Assembly: GCF_963677065.1 (NCBI RefSeq)
Contig: NZ_OY781872.1
Span: forward strand, 1,855,419-1,919,418
From: an uncultured Methanoregula sp.
GTDB lineage: Archaea > Halobacteriota > Methanomicrobia > Methanomicrobiales > Methanospirillaceae
Length of the DNA stretch: 64,000 nucleotides
Direction of reading: 5' to 3'
Position 1 is the stretch's first letter, and each line of letters starts with the position of its first letter. Made by a program: the position numbers and the translations under genes. Shown here in pieces: positions 19,768 through 28,787 of this stretch. Under the pieces are notes generated by a model, which was not told where the DNA came from, searched no databases, and saw only the letters and a program-made list of their open reading frames with translations.

Positions 19768-20742
19768 GTGAAGAAACATATCCTTATTACCGGCGGGGCA
19801 GGGTTTATCGGCTCACACCTGGCGAAACGATGTCTTCATGCCGGGTATGATGTCACAATTGTCGATAACCTCTCCACCGGGGAACCGGCAAATATCCCCC
19901 AAGGGGTGAACTTCATTGATGCAGACATTTCCAGCCCAGAATGGCTGGACCCCCTCAAGCAAAAACCCGTTCATGCGGTACTTCACCTCGCAGCCCAGTC
20001 TTCTGGGGAGGTCTCTGATGAGCACCCGGACCTGGATCTGAAGGTGAATACGCTTGGAACCCTCCTGCTGTTAAAGTGGTGCCTGGAAAACCATGTGAAC
20101 CATTTCCTGTATGCAAGTTCCATGGCGGTATATGGAAATGTTGAACACAATCCGGTTCATGAGGACGTATACTGCTATCCGTTATCCTTCTACGGCATTT
20201 CCAAGTATACCAGTGAACAATACATCCGGCATTTTTCCAAGAAAGGCCTCAACACGACCTGTTTTCGTATGTTCAGTGTTTACGGACCAGGGCAAAACAT
20301 GAAAAATATGAAGCAGGGAATGGTCAGTATCTTCCTTGCCTATCTTATGAATAATGAACCGGTTCATGTGAAAGGATCAAAAGAACGGTTCCGGGATTTT
20401 ATTTACATTGATGATGTAGTCGATGCATGGCTGCTGGCCCTGGATAACCCAAAAGCATTCGGTAAGACGTATAATCTTGCCACGGGAAGAAAAACTCTTG
20501 TTGGTACCCTTGTTGACGAAGAAATTCTGGCATTCGGTCTTAACAGGAAAACCTATCCTGTTAAGTATGAAGGAAATACACCTGCAGATCAATTCGGACT
20601 CTATGCGGATATTTCCCGCATCAGAAAAGACCTTAACTGGGAACCTCAGATTTCCTTACCGGAAGGACTCAAGAAAATGGTATCGTGGCTGAAACAAACC
20701 ACACAGTCTCATAGTACGAAACAAGGATCTGATACAAAATGA
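19768..20742 (+). CDS. NAD-dependent nucleotide-sugar epimerase
   Basis: A 324-aa extended SDR. GGAGFIG is at residues 8-14, VDNLSTG at 32-38, ASSMAVYG near 115-122 and catalytic YGISK near 149-153. FRMFSVYGPGQ and RDFIYIDDVVDAW are typical of UDP-glucose/GlcNAc 4-epimerases. VDNLSTG is the standard NAD-ribose-binding loop of GalE-like enzymes, so C4 epimerisation is more likely here than for the neighbouring epimerase at 16887. Its stop overlaps the cytidylyltransferase start by four bases, so the two products are probably used in the same pathway. Confidence 0.88.
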   Translation: MKKHILITGGAGFIGSHLAKRCLHAGYDVTIVDNLSTGEPANIPQGVNFIDADISSPEWLDPLKQKPVHAVLHLAAQSSGEVSDEHPDLDLKVNTLGTLLLLKWCLENHVNHFLYASSMAVYGNVEHNPVHEDVYCYPLSFYGISKYTSEQYIRHFSKKGLNTTCFRMFSVYGPGQNMKNMKQGMVSIFLAYLMNNEPVHVKGSKERFRDFIYIDDVVDAWLLALDNPKAFGKTYNLATGRKTLVGTLVDEEILAFGLNRKTYPVKYEGNTPADQFGLYADISRIRKDLNWEPQISLPEGLKKMVSWLKQTTQSHSTKQGSDTK

Positions 20743-21467
20743 TTGCAGCACTTCTGTTGGGCAGAGAGGGGAGCGTGGGGTTTCCCGGTAAGAACACCTA
20801 TCCGGTCCTGGGAAAACCTCTCATGGCATACCCCCTGATGGCGGCAAAAAATGCAAAGTATGTCGATAAAGTGTACGTATCAACCGATTCACCTACCATT
20901 AAAAAAATCGGCAAAGATCATGGGGCAGAAATTATTGACCGGCCCCCCGAATTGTGTACGTCTGCGGCATTGGGGGAGCATGCGTATGTCCACGGGTACA
21001 ACGTTATCAGGGATCTTAACAATTCAGATGTTGAACTCATGGTATTGTTATTCTGTAATGCTGCAACAATCCTGCCAGAAACGATCGACAAGGGCATTGA
21101 AGTTCTCCGAAAAAACCCGGAATATGACTCCGCAGTTACCGTCTCGAAGTATAACATGTGGAGCCCGTTGCGGGCACGAAAGATTGGTAAGGACGGCCTG
21201 CTCCACCCGTTTGTTCCGTTTGAAACCTTTGGCAACCCGAAGACTCTCAACTGCGACCGCGATTCTCAGGGGGATGTCTGGTTTGCTGACATGAGCGTCT
21301 CGATTGTCCGTCCAAAATGCCTTGAACATCTGGAAGACGGTCTCCTGCCCCAGAAATGGATGGGCCAGAATATTTACCCACTGCCCCAGTGGGGGGGATG
21401 CGATGTTGATTACGAATGGCAGATCCCCCAGGTAGAGTTCTGGTTGAAAAAGCATCTTGAAATGTAA
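20739..21467 (+). CDS. NeuA-like acylneuraminate cytidylyltransferase family protein
   Basis: Transfers CMP from CTP to an acidic sugar in the NeuA/PseF/KdsB group. The start MIAALLLGREGSVGFPGKN has the family pattern of a glycine-rich loop followed by PGKN, though the usual AR-GSK-hP-KN is altered to GREGSVGFPGKN. KVYVSTDSPTIKKIG and IIDRPPEL are conserved CMP-synthetase features. The 242-aa length is right for the catalytic domain alone. It overlaps the upstream epimerase by four bases and is followed by SDR, HAD and cyclase-family genes. Because no ulosonic-acid synthase is in this operon, the substrate may be made by the synthase at 31506, or may be a different acid. Confidence 0.82.
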   Translation: MIAALLLGREGSVGFPGKNTYPVLGKPLMAYPLMAAKNAKYVDKVYVSTDSPTIKKIGKDHGAEIIDRPPELCTSAALGEHAYVHGYNVIRDLNNSDVELMVLLFCNAATILPETIDKGIEVLRKNPEYDSAVTVSKYNMWSPLRARKIGKDGLLHPFVPFETFGNPKTLNCDRDSQGDVWFADMSVSIVRPKCLEHLEDGLLPQKWMGQNIYPLPQWGGCDVDYEWQIPQVEFWLKKHLEM

Positions 21468-21478
21468 CGGAGTTCCTG

Positions 21479-22228
21479 ATGTTCGAAGATCTGAAGGGGA
21501 AGAATGTCCTGGTCACCGGCGCAAGTTCCGGTATTGGTGAATGTACGGTACAGTTATTCTCCAGGTATGGATCCCGGGTCGGGATCCACTATCACTCAAA
21601 TAAGATCTCGGCAGAAAACATTTCCCGGACGATCCGCAGCAGGGGTAACGATGCCTTCACCCTTGAGGCGAACCTCATGGACCCGGAAGAGGCATCAGCC
21701 CTGATTCACACGTTTATAGATTCTGCCGGCGGAATTGACATTCTGGTCAATAATGCTGGAGGGCCGGTTGGAAACCAGGATTTTTTGGAGATGGATGTAT
21801 CCTCGTGGAACCAGACTCTGGCCCTCAACCTTGTCTCCCCGTTTTTCCTTGCGCGGGAAGCTTTCTCTTTCATGAAGAGCCATGGCGGGGGAAAGATCAT
21901 AAACATAAGTTCAATCTCGGCAAAATACGGGGGCTCTTCCAAGTCGATCCACTATGGGGCTGCAAAAAGTGGACTTGAGGCGGTTACAAAAACGCTGGCC
22001 CGCGAAGGTGCCCCGCACCATATTCTTGTTAATGCAATCAGACCCGGTGTAATCGATACACCGGCTCACCAGAAGATGGGAAGAAAAAACCTCGATGACC
22101 GGATTAAACATATCCCGCTTCAGCAGGCGGGAAAACCCCGCGACATCGCGCAATTATGTGTGTTTCTGGGATCCTCCTGCGGGGATTACATCACGGGCCA
22201 GGTATACGATGTCGCCGGGGGAGATTGA
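21479..22228 (+). CDS. Classical short-chain dehydrogenase/reductase
   Basis: A 249-aa NAD(P)-dependent oxidoreductase with TGASSGIG at residues 13-20, NNAG at 91-94, the catalytic serine region INISSISAK at 141-149, and YGAAK with Tyr159 and Lys163. NAIRPGVIDTP and the terminal ITGQVYDVAGG are typical. The protein looks like 3-oxoacyl-ACP reductase (FabG), but archaea of this group do not run type II fatty-acid synthesis. Placed between a CMP-sugar synthetase and a HAD phosphatase, it is more likely to reduce or oxidise a sugar. It begins 11 bases after the cytidylyltransferase. Confidence 0.87.
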   Translation: MFEDLKGKNVLVTGASSGIGECTVQLFSRYGSRVGIHYHSNKISAENISRTIRSRGNDAFTLEANLMDPEEASALIHTFIDSAGGIDILVNNAGGPVGNQDFLEMDVSSWNQTLALNLVSPFFLAREAFSFMKSHGGGKIINISSISAKYGGSSKSIHYGAAKSGLEAVTKTLAREGAPHHILVNAIRPGVIDTPAHQKMGRKNLDDRIKHIPLQQAGKPRDIAQLCVFLGSSCGDYITGQVYDVAGGD

Positions 22229-22251
22229 TTTTTCCCGGGTCGGGTGCATTC

Positions 22252-22926
22252 ATGTACAATACAATAATCCTGGATTTTGATGGCGTGATCCTAGAATCGG
22301 TCTCTGTGAAAACAGATGCATTCCGGGAGTTATTCTCGTTCACACCGGAACATGTTGAGACGATTGTTGAGTTCCATAAAAAAAATGGCGGGATGTCGCG
22401 GTTTGACAAGTTCCGGTATATTTACCGGGAATTTTTACACGAGGAACTTATGGATACAGAGATGCAGGCACTCTCCGGCAGGTTTTCCCGGCTTGTCTTT
22501 GATAAGGTTATTTCTGCCCCGTTCGTCCCCGGTGCGGAGGAATTTCTCAACCGGTATTCCGGGGAAAAAAACCTGTACGTGGTCTCCGCCACCCCGCAGG
22601 AGGAGCTTGAGGATATCATTCAACAGCGCGGGATTCGTCATTTTTTTAAAAAAATATACGGATCTCCCCAGAAAAAAGCGGATCACATCAGGACTATCCT
22701 CTCGGATGAGGCGACAGGTCCGGAATCAGTGGTTTTCATCGGGGACGCGGTCAATGACTGGAAAGCTGCCCGCGAGGCGGGGATCCCGTTTATCGCCCGC
22801 CTCACACAGGAATCACGCGGGGATTTTCTTGATCTGCCGGGAATTGACGGGAAAATTACCGATCTCTTCGGCCTGATCGACTATGTTGGAGGAATGGAAT
22901 GTTCCAGAAATTATCGTACCCCCTGA
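22252..22926 (+). CDS. HAD-superfamily hydrolase (phosphatase)
   Basis: A 224-aa HAD hydrolase with the nucleophile motif LDFDGVI (Asp8, Asp10), a helical cap of the phosphoglycolate-phosphatase type, VVSATPQEEL for the motif II threonine/serine, and VFIGDAVNDWKAA for motif IV. The open frame starts at 22156, but that part lies within the SDR gene. The ATG at 22252 has GGTG five bases before it and starts the first beta strand. It overlaps the cyclase gene by 28 bases. In acidic-sugar pathways such phosphatases remove the phosphate left by an aldolase-type synthase (as KdsC does), though this one is larger than KdsC. Confidence 0.85.
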   Translation: MYNTIILDFDGVILESVSVKTDAFRELFSFTPEHVETIVEFHKKNGGMSRFDKFRYIYREFLHEELMDTEMQALSGRFSRLVFDKVISAPFVPGAEEFLNRYSGEKNLYVVSATPQEELEDIIQQRGIRHFFKKIYGSPQKKADHIRTILSDEATGPESVVFIGDAVNDWKAAREAGIPFIARLTQESRGDFLDLPGIDGKITDLFGLIDYVGGMECSRNYRTP

Positions 22927-23564
22927 CAACGAAATCGCCGCTGTATCCGTCGACTTCCCCGGTCACTATCAGACCAGTACGATCCCTCCAGAACGGGGAC
23001 AGTGCAAATACGTCTGAAATTTCACTATCCAGCCACTCTGGCACCCATATCGATGTGCCGCTGCATTTTTGTCCGAGTGGTCCATCCGTTGAGGATCTGC
23101 TCAAAGATGAGAACAAATATTTTCCGTCTTATTGTCTTGAAATCCCGAAAGAAGGCAATGCATGTATTTCCCCGGAGGATTTTTTATCATTCAACATCCG
23201 GTTTTCCGATGCTACTGTGATATTGATAAAAACCGGGTGGTCCCGGCATCGCAAAAGTGACCCGGAGTTATATACCCGACAAAATCCCTGGGTACATGAA
23301 GCAGTACCGGAATTTCTCCGAAAAAATTTTCCCCACCTTCAGATATTTGGTATTGATACGATATCCATCTCGAATCATCAGTACCGGGAACATGGACGGG
23401 CATGTCACCGGTCATTTTTATGTGAAGATCCCCCAATCCTTCTGATAGAGGATATGGATTTGTTAATGCTCAATACGGTTAACAATCCTTTTAAGATGCG
23501 GATTATCCCTTGGCTCATGGATACAATAGATGGCGTGCCGGTAATGGTCTGGGCAGAATGGTAA
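22899..23564 (+). CDS. Cyclase-family metal-dependent hydrolase (kynurenine-formamidase-like)
   Basis: A 221-aa protein carrying the family signature HSGTHIDVPLHF at residues 46-57, with the three histidines and the aspartate that bind metal. A second histidine cluster, SNHQYREHGRACHRSF, lies in the C-terminal half. Members hydrolyse amides (kynurenine formamidase) or cyclise polyketides. Here it sits at the end of an operon for an activated sugar, overlapping the HAD gene by 28 bases, so deformylation or lactone opening of a sugar acid can be imagined. The start has GGAGG six bases upstream. The exact reaction is unknown. Confidence 0.83.
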   Translation: MFQKLSYPLTTKSPLYPSTSPVTIRPVRSLQNGDSANTSEISLSSHSGTHIDVPLHFCPSGPSVEDLLKDENKYFPSYCLEIPKEGNACISPEDFLSFNIRFSDATVILIKTGWSRHRKSDPELYTRQNPWVHEAVPEFLRKNFPHLQIFGIDTISISNHQYREHGRACHRSFLCEDPPILLIEDMDLLMLNTVNNPFKMRIIPWLMDTIDGVPVMVWAEW

Positions 23565-23602
23565 CCCAGATATCTTCAGATTTTTTAAAAAAAAGAATGG
23601 CA

Positions 23603-24445
23603 TTAGGTAGTACGGACAAAAATATGATTATAAACTGTTTTGTACATACCTGTATCAAAAATTGCTGCATGCTTCTTTGCCTGCAACCTGAATCCGGATT
23701 GAATGATTTCATCAATAATGTCGTTATATCCGGGTTCACTGGTGTCCAGTTCGATTAACATGGACCTAACCCTTTTATCAGATAATGTTTTTTTGGCTCC
23801 CCGAATTATCCGACCTTCGATTCCATCAACATCTATTTTGATGTGCGTTGGTGGATTCAGATGATAGTACCCAAGAAAATCGTCCAGAGAAAAAGCGATC
23901 ATACCCTGTCTGAATTTTACTTTCCATGCATCTCCCATGAACGATAAATCGCCGGAATCCTTGCTGAATGTATTGATAGCGCCTCCAATCTGCGTTGATG
24001 GCATGTGAAGGAAGCCCACCTGGGATGATTCATCAAAGGCAATGCAAAACGCCTGGATTTTGTCATCCATCTGGTTAATTTCGATATTTTTCTGCAGCAG
24101 GAAATAATTGGCAGCGGCGGGTTCGAATGCGATCACGTTGATATTCTTTTTTCCAGCATATAATGAATAACACCCGATATTTGCACCGATATCGAAAAGA
24201 GACTCATTATCTTTGAATGATTCTATCCATTCAATGGTTTCAGGTTCTTTTGATAGTAATGTCTGACCCCGCCATAGCGGCAGTTCTCCCAAACAAAAAA
24301 AATGAATTTTTCCCTGTGGTGTATCCTGAGTAAATATTGGTGGTAGTTCTTCCGCCAATTTGGATAATGCCAGCATTTTATTTTTTTCCCCTCTAATTGA
24401 GAGACAAACGCCAATAAATTTCTTAAAAAAATTATACAATGTCAT
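23603..24445 (-). CDS. FkbM-family methyltransferase
   Basis: A 280-aa SAM-dependent O-methyltransferase of the FkbM group. The SAM-binding loop is SLFDIGANIGCYSLYA, followed by VIAFEPAAANYFLLQ, and THIKIDVDGIEGRII in the C-terminal half; all are classic for this family. FkbM enzymes in polysaccharide clusters usually methylate a sugar hydroxyl. It is convergent with the cyclase gene, with 38 bases between stops. A short AT-rich spacer with no recognised element separates its start from the next minus-strand gene. Composition is markedly AT-rich, like the following 8 kb. Confidence 0.86.
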   Translation of the reverse strand: MTLYNFFKKFIGVCLSIRGEKNKMLALSKLAEELPPIFTQDTPQGKIHFFCLGELPLWRGQTLLSKEPETIEWIESFKDNESLFDIGANIGCYSLYAGKKNINVIAFEPAAANYFLLQKNIEINQMDDKIQAFCIAFDESSQVGFLHMPSTQIGGAINTFSKDSGDLSFMGDAWKVKFRQGMIAFSLDDFLGYYHLNPPTHIKIDVDGIEGRIIRGAKKTLSDKRVRSMLIELDTSEPGYNDIIDEIIQSGFRLQAKKHAAIFDTGMYKTVYNHIFVRTT

Positions 24446-24563
24446 TTAATTGTCACAATCTCCGGTTTTACTAATTAACCTTCAAAAATTTAAAAATTCT
24501 TACAATCTCTCTTAAGCCCCTGATAGATTGAAATACAGAAAGATATCGTGTTAACTAATATAA

Positions 24564-26459
24564 TTAGTCTCCAACAAATTTCTCAATACACTCAGATCCG
24601 ATAGGCTGTAATGCTTCTTTGACTACCTGTGCTGCTCTCTCTTCCCATATCTGGCGTTGATCGATTGACATCTGAACAATTTCCAATACTACCTTTTTTA
24701 GATCCTGTTGTGTTGTTGCAGTCCACCGGACCGCCGGAGCAATGTCCAGTTTATCAATGTTTAAAAAATTTTCCAGATGAACACATACTGGAGGCACCTT
24801 AAATTGCAGTGCTTCGTAACAGACTGAAGTATAGGTATAAAATAGAATATCTGCAGATGCAAGTAATGTCCGGATCGGTTGATCGGTAAAGGTAATATTT
24901 GCGTGCTCAATCACCTTGCCAAGTGATTCTTTCAAATCCTCAACATTAATGAGGGGATGACATTTAATCCGGATGTTATAATGCATGTCCCCCGCAAAAG
25001 CAGTTGAAATTTTTGTGATCATATCAACCGAATCTCCATGACTAATTGCGGAGGCGACTAACAAGGTTAGTTTCATATCCCCAGTTTTTTTGGTGATCTT
25101 TTTCTGTTCTAATATGGCTTTATCCCACAGATATGCATGACGAAGTGCGCAACCCACGCGGATATGATCCCGTGGATATCCCCCCCCAACCAATATATCC
25201 CGATAAAGTGGTCCGTTTGTGATGAGAAGATCCGGGAAAGGACGTATATTATGTTCTGTTTTTGAGGGGAACATTGAGAGCATCATTTTTGAGAAGGTCA
25301 CATTGTCATAGGCCACAATTTTTGTTTCAGGCATGGACTGTTGAATAGCCGTGATTAATGCGCTCTCCCAGCTCTGACCTTCGCAGGTATACACGATTCT
25401 TTCAGGGATCAAGCCCGCTGTCGCCATATTCTGAATACTTTTTGTTAAAAGAATGTTTGATGCAAATGTCTGGTGCGTTTCAATGAGGTTTTCCTGTATC
25501 AAATATTTCATCGGGATATCAAGAAAGTGAATATTTTCATCAATATTTGGAACGAAGTCTGATGCCTGTTTTTGACTGTTTTTCAGATCCTGTTTGTCAA
25601 TAAACTGTTCAAGAAAAAGAAATTTTTCCCCTGTTAAGGTTAACTTCATTATCGCATCTGCATAACAAATTGTTGGCAGGACCCTGGGTATGAATAAAAT
25701 ATTGTACCCCCTTTCTCTAAGATTATCGGCTAAATATGCAAAATGGGGATCCCGGTATTTACCCTCATGGGTAAAGTTACGATCATCAACATAGGTAAAA
25801 AAAAGGATGGTTTTTGCAGATACAGTAAATTTTTGGGGAGGGAAAATTTGCATCTCTTTTAGTACTTGGTGCCGATAGAGGGGATGTTCTTCAAGATAAC
25901 TGGAATATTGTGGAGAAAAAAACCTTATACAATCGATCGGAGGTAACGATTTTCCTATTTTGAAGATATTCTTCCGAATTGGATCAATTATTCGATCGTT
26001 AATTGTCGCAGATTGTGAGTGTGATACCCGCTCTATTTTTTTTTCTTTGGATTGAGCAAAAATAATTAATTCTTTCGCTAATGCAGGTGAAGAACAGATG
26101 ATTAAAATTGTTTCCTCGTAGTTAGTTGCAATAATATCTTTTCCAACCGCAAAAAAACAGATGCGTAAATACAAGTGACTGTAAGGGTCTTTTGCAGGAA
26201 TTTCTGATGCCCACCACATGAGAGTATCATTTTTTTGAGATTCCCCCCCGATCCAGTCGATATACAATTGCCTGAATTTCGATGCATAGTCATCTAACTC
26301 TTTACTGATCGAAATCCGGGAATTTTTCATTTTATGCTCAACGAAAACTCTCCAGGTTGAATCCTCACCCAGGTATACCCATTTTTGGATATGATACCAA
26401 GTAAAAATAAATTCGAGTTTTTGAGGAGAAATTTGATCCTGAAGCGCAATATAAATCAT
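24564..26459 (-). CDS. Putative GT-B-type glycosyl/glycerophosphotransferase of surface polysaccharide
   Basis: A 631-aa protein I cannot assign to a precise family. The N-terminal 200 residues have no recognised motif. The C-terminal 250 residues look like a GT-B donor domain of the capsule/CDP-glycerol type: a strand-turn MKLTLLVASAISHGDS, then IKCHPLINVEDL with a conserved-type K-x-H-P, and ILFYTYTSVCYEALQFKVPP, comparable to the S-S-x-x-x-E-A motif of those enzymes. The frame opens 33 bases earlier, but the ATG at 26459 has GGAG eight bases upstream. The same C-terminal style recurs in the protein at 28788. AT-rich composition suggests a foreign origin. Confidence 0.65.
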   Translation of the reverse strand: MIYIALQDQISPQKLEFIFTWYHIQKWVYLGEDSTWRVFVEHKMKNSRISISKELDDYASKFRQLYIDWIGGESQKNDTLMWWASEIPAKDPYSHLYLRICFFAVGKDIIATNYEETILIICSSPALAKELIIFAQSKEKKIERVSHSQSATINDRIIDPIRKNIFKIGKSLPPIDCIRFFSPQYSSYLEEHPLYRHQVLKEMQIFPPQKFTVSAKTILFFTYVDDRNFTHEGKYRDPHFAYLADNLRERGYNILFIPRVLPTICYADAIMKLTLTGEKFLFLEQFIDKQDLKNSQKQASDFVPNIDENIHFLDIPMKYLIQENLIETHQTFASNILLTKSIQNMATAGLIPERIVYTCEGQSWESALITAIQQSMPETKIVAYDNVTFSKMMLSMFPSKTEHNIRPFPDLLITNGPLYRDILVGGGYPRDHIRVGCALRHAYLWDKAILEQKKITKKTGDMKLTLLVASAISHGDSVDMITKISTAFAGDMHYNIRIKCHPLINVEDLKESLGKVIEHANITFTDQPIRTLLASADILFYTYTSVCYEALQFKVPPVCVHLENFLNIDKLDIAPAVRWTATTQQDLKKVVLEIVQMSIDQRQIWEERAAQVVKEALQPIGSECIEKFVGD

Positions 26460-27096
26460 ACAATTATCTCCATAATTAATTGAAATAACCAAAAATATCT
26501 GTTTGGTGTTGTTGGCAATCGTGTTTCATGTGATTATTAATTGGTATAATCGTTTGTTCTATTCGGATTAATTTTTTAGCGGGATATGTGAATATTGTTT
26601 CTTATTTTATACGTGGTAGCTGTTACAAAAAAAGTAAAAAACCTGTATTTCATCCTATTTTACTACTTTGGTTTTACGATACACAATATTGACTTGTATC
26701 CTGTAAGTAAATTATCATTATGAATTTATATCGAAAATCTCATGACGCTTCCATTGCCCAAAGTACAGGAATACATTCTCTTATAACCAAAATTTGGGTT
26801 TTATGCAAATTCTGTTAAGTGGATTATATTTTTGATAGAACTGGAAAAGCGTACCTATATGACAAAAAATTGCTTTGGACCAATTATATATTTGGCAGTG
26901 TGATACCCATTGTATCCAGATTGATTCAACAGTTAGTCCTGAAATATGAAAATGCTGATTAGAGACAATTTTTCCAGTTTTACTAAATATAATTCTAATC
27001 AGTTTTTATTGAGGATATTTGATAATGTTGAATTTTTAGAAAAGGTGTCCCTGACAAAGCCAAAAACTCAATAATAATCAATGGTTATGATATTCC
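26460..27096. other. AT-rich intergenic region
   Basis: A 637-base spacer between divergent genes, very AT-rich (line 26521-26580 holds only 16 G or C). It must hold the promoters for both genes. The only coding-like piece is the short frame at 26819-26962, listed separately. No tRNA, repeat array or strong hairpin was found by eye. Confidence 0.6.
26819..26962 (+). pseudogene. Possible short ORF or decayed gene tail (47 codons)
   Basis: A GTG at 26819 opens 47 sense codons ending in TAG at 26960-26962. The product is amphipathic, with DYIFDRTGKAYLYDKKLLW followed by a hydrophobic IFGSVIPIVSRLI. It is preceded in frame directly by a TAA. No ribosome site is convincing. Composition is slightly less AT-rich than the surrounding spacer, which is why I record it. 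It may be a small membrane peptide, a remnant of a lost gene, or chance. Confidence 0.2.
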
Positions 27097-28605
27097 ATGA
27101 ATGTTCTTCTTATCAATGTCCCTTCCCGTAAAGGAATTGGTGGTAAATGCCTGCCAATGGGATTATTATATGTTGGTGGCATTTTGGAACGAGCCGGCCA
27201 TATTGCAAAAATTATAGATCCTTATATCAAGGACACGGAATTAATTGAATTTGACCGGAAAAATTTTTCTGATATCGATGAAATAATCGATCAATTTCAT
27301 CCGGAAATTATTGGGTTTGGGGGAATTGGGTCATCTTATGGGCGCACAAAAATACTATCCGAATATCTCTATAAAAAATATCCCGGTATTTTCCAGATCG
27401 CCGGGGGCCCCCTCTCATCTGTATCTGAATTGTTATTAATGAAAACACGAATAACCCTTGTTTTTCATGGAGAAACGGAAATAACATTTCCTTTGTTCTT
27501 GGAAAAATTCGGAAAAAACCAGGATTGGAAAGAAATTCCCGGGATCTCCTTTCTTGATGGTGATCGTACGATACGAAATGCACCCGCCCCCCAGATTGAA
27601 AATCTGGATGAAATCCCCCTTCCTGCGTATCATCTTATCCGGGTTGAAGATTACTTTGGCTCAATTACCGGATTACTTAATGCATATCCAGATGACTATG
27701 GGAAAAATTTTGATACTGAATTCGTCTCCAGAAAAATCCAGGCAGGCGGAGATTTGTTCATCATAACTACCTCTCGCGGATGTACTCACCGGTGCAGTTT
27801 TTGTTATCGTCACATGAAAGGATATCGTCAGCACAGTGTGCCCTATGTGATCAACCATATCAGATTCCTTCAATCGCAGTACGGTATCCATGGATTCGAA
27901 TTTGGTGATGAACTGTTTAATTCGAAAAAAGAGTGGGTTCTTGATTTTTGTCAGGCACTTGCGGATGAAAAGCTTGACATTTATTATCGTATTCTTGGAA
28001 ACCGCGTCGACAGAATGGACCGTGAGATTCTTCAGCGACTCAAGGATACCGGCTGTATTTATGCAACCTATGGTCAGGAATCAGGATCCGACACAATATT
28101 ACGAGAATATAAAAAAGGGGTAACTGCAGAAAAGAATACTGAGATTACACGTTTGACGAAAGAGATTGGTCTGATCAGTCCGATCCAGATTGTGATTGGA
28201 TCCCCCGGGGAAACTCAACGAACAATAAATGAAACAATTCAGTTTTTAAAGGATAATGATGCAGGAAATCCATCAATCAATTATCTCATCCCTTTCCCGG
28301 AAACCCCCATCTGGAAATATGTTATTGAGAATCGATTAGTCACGGATATTGAGAACTATTTGGACGTCGTGGCAGAGCTGGGTGGAGCAGCACCCGTGAT
28401 AAATCTCACGCATGTTCCCGACCGAGTTTGGCGGAGTTGGTACTCTCAGATTCTCCTGGAAGTCAAGCTGCATGGTTATCTTCGAGATGGAAAAAAATTC
28501 CATTACATAATATTTTATCCGATTATAAAAATTATTAATCTGGTCAATCCGTTTATACCCAGGGTTTTCATCAAATCCCTGAAAAAGTTATCCTCTGAAG
28601 GTTAG
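27097..28605 (+). CDS. B12-binding-domain radical SAM protein
   Basis: A 502-aa protein with an N-terminal cobalamin-binding-like domain (about 1-140) and a radical SAM domain. The cluster cysteines are C229, C233 and C236 in SRGCTHRCSFC. The N-terminal domain shows GLLYVGGILERAGH and FGGIGSSYGR but no DxHxxG motif. YGQESGSDTILREYKKG and IVIGSPGETQRTINE are typical of the BchE/HpnP-like class. The gene stands alone between divergent and convergent neighbours within the AT-richest part of the island. A role in modifying a sugar or lipid is inferred from position only. No ribosome site is visible, so a leaderless transcript is possible. Confidence 0.85.
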   Translation: MNVLLINVPSRKGIGGKCLPMGLLYVGGILERAGHIAKIIDPYIKDTELIEFDRKNFSDIDEIIDQFHPEIIGFGGIGSSYGRTKILSEYLYKKYPGIFQIAGGPLSSVSELLLMKTRITLVFHGETEITFPLFLEKFGKNQDWKEIPGISFLDGDRTIRNAPAPQIENLDEIPLPAYHLIRVEDYFGSITGLLNAYPDDYGKNFDTEFVSRKIQAGGDLFIITTSRGCTHRCSFCYRHMKGYRQHSVPYVINHIRFLQSQYGIHGFEFGDELFNSKKEWVLDFCQALADEKLDIYYRILGNRVDRMDREILQRLKDTGCIYATYGQESGSDTILREYKKGVTAEKNTEITRLTKEIGLISPIQIVIGSPGETQRTINETIQFLKDNDAGNPSINYLIPFPETPIWKYVIENRLVTDIENYLDVVAELGGAAPVINLTHVPDRVWRSWYSQILLEVKLHGYLRDGKKFHYIIFYPIIKIINLVNPFIPRVFIKSLKKLSSEG

Positions 28606-28787
28606 GGTATAAAACGATCTGGGTACTCCAGATTCATGCAGATGGCAAAAACTACGCTCTTCCGAATCTCCTTTTTTGATATATGAGTATTTACACCCGT
28701 GCCTCATTATTCACAGAATTACTACTTATCTTTTATTTGAGAGCAAATGGATCCGGAAATGGTGATTCGCCCTCAAAAAAAAAGAAT

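Noticed and set aside
21479..22228. FabG fatty-acid synthesis assignment
   Set aside because: Methanogens of this type lack type II fatty-acid synthesis, and the neighbours are sugar-nucleotide genes.
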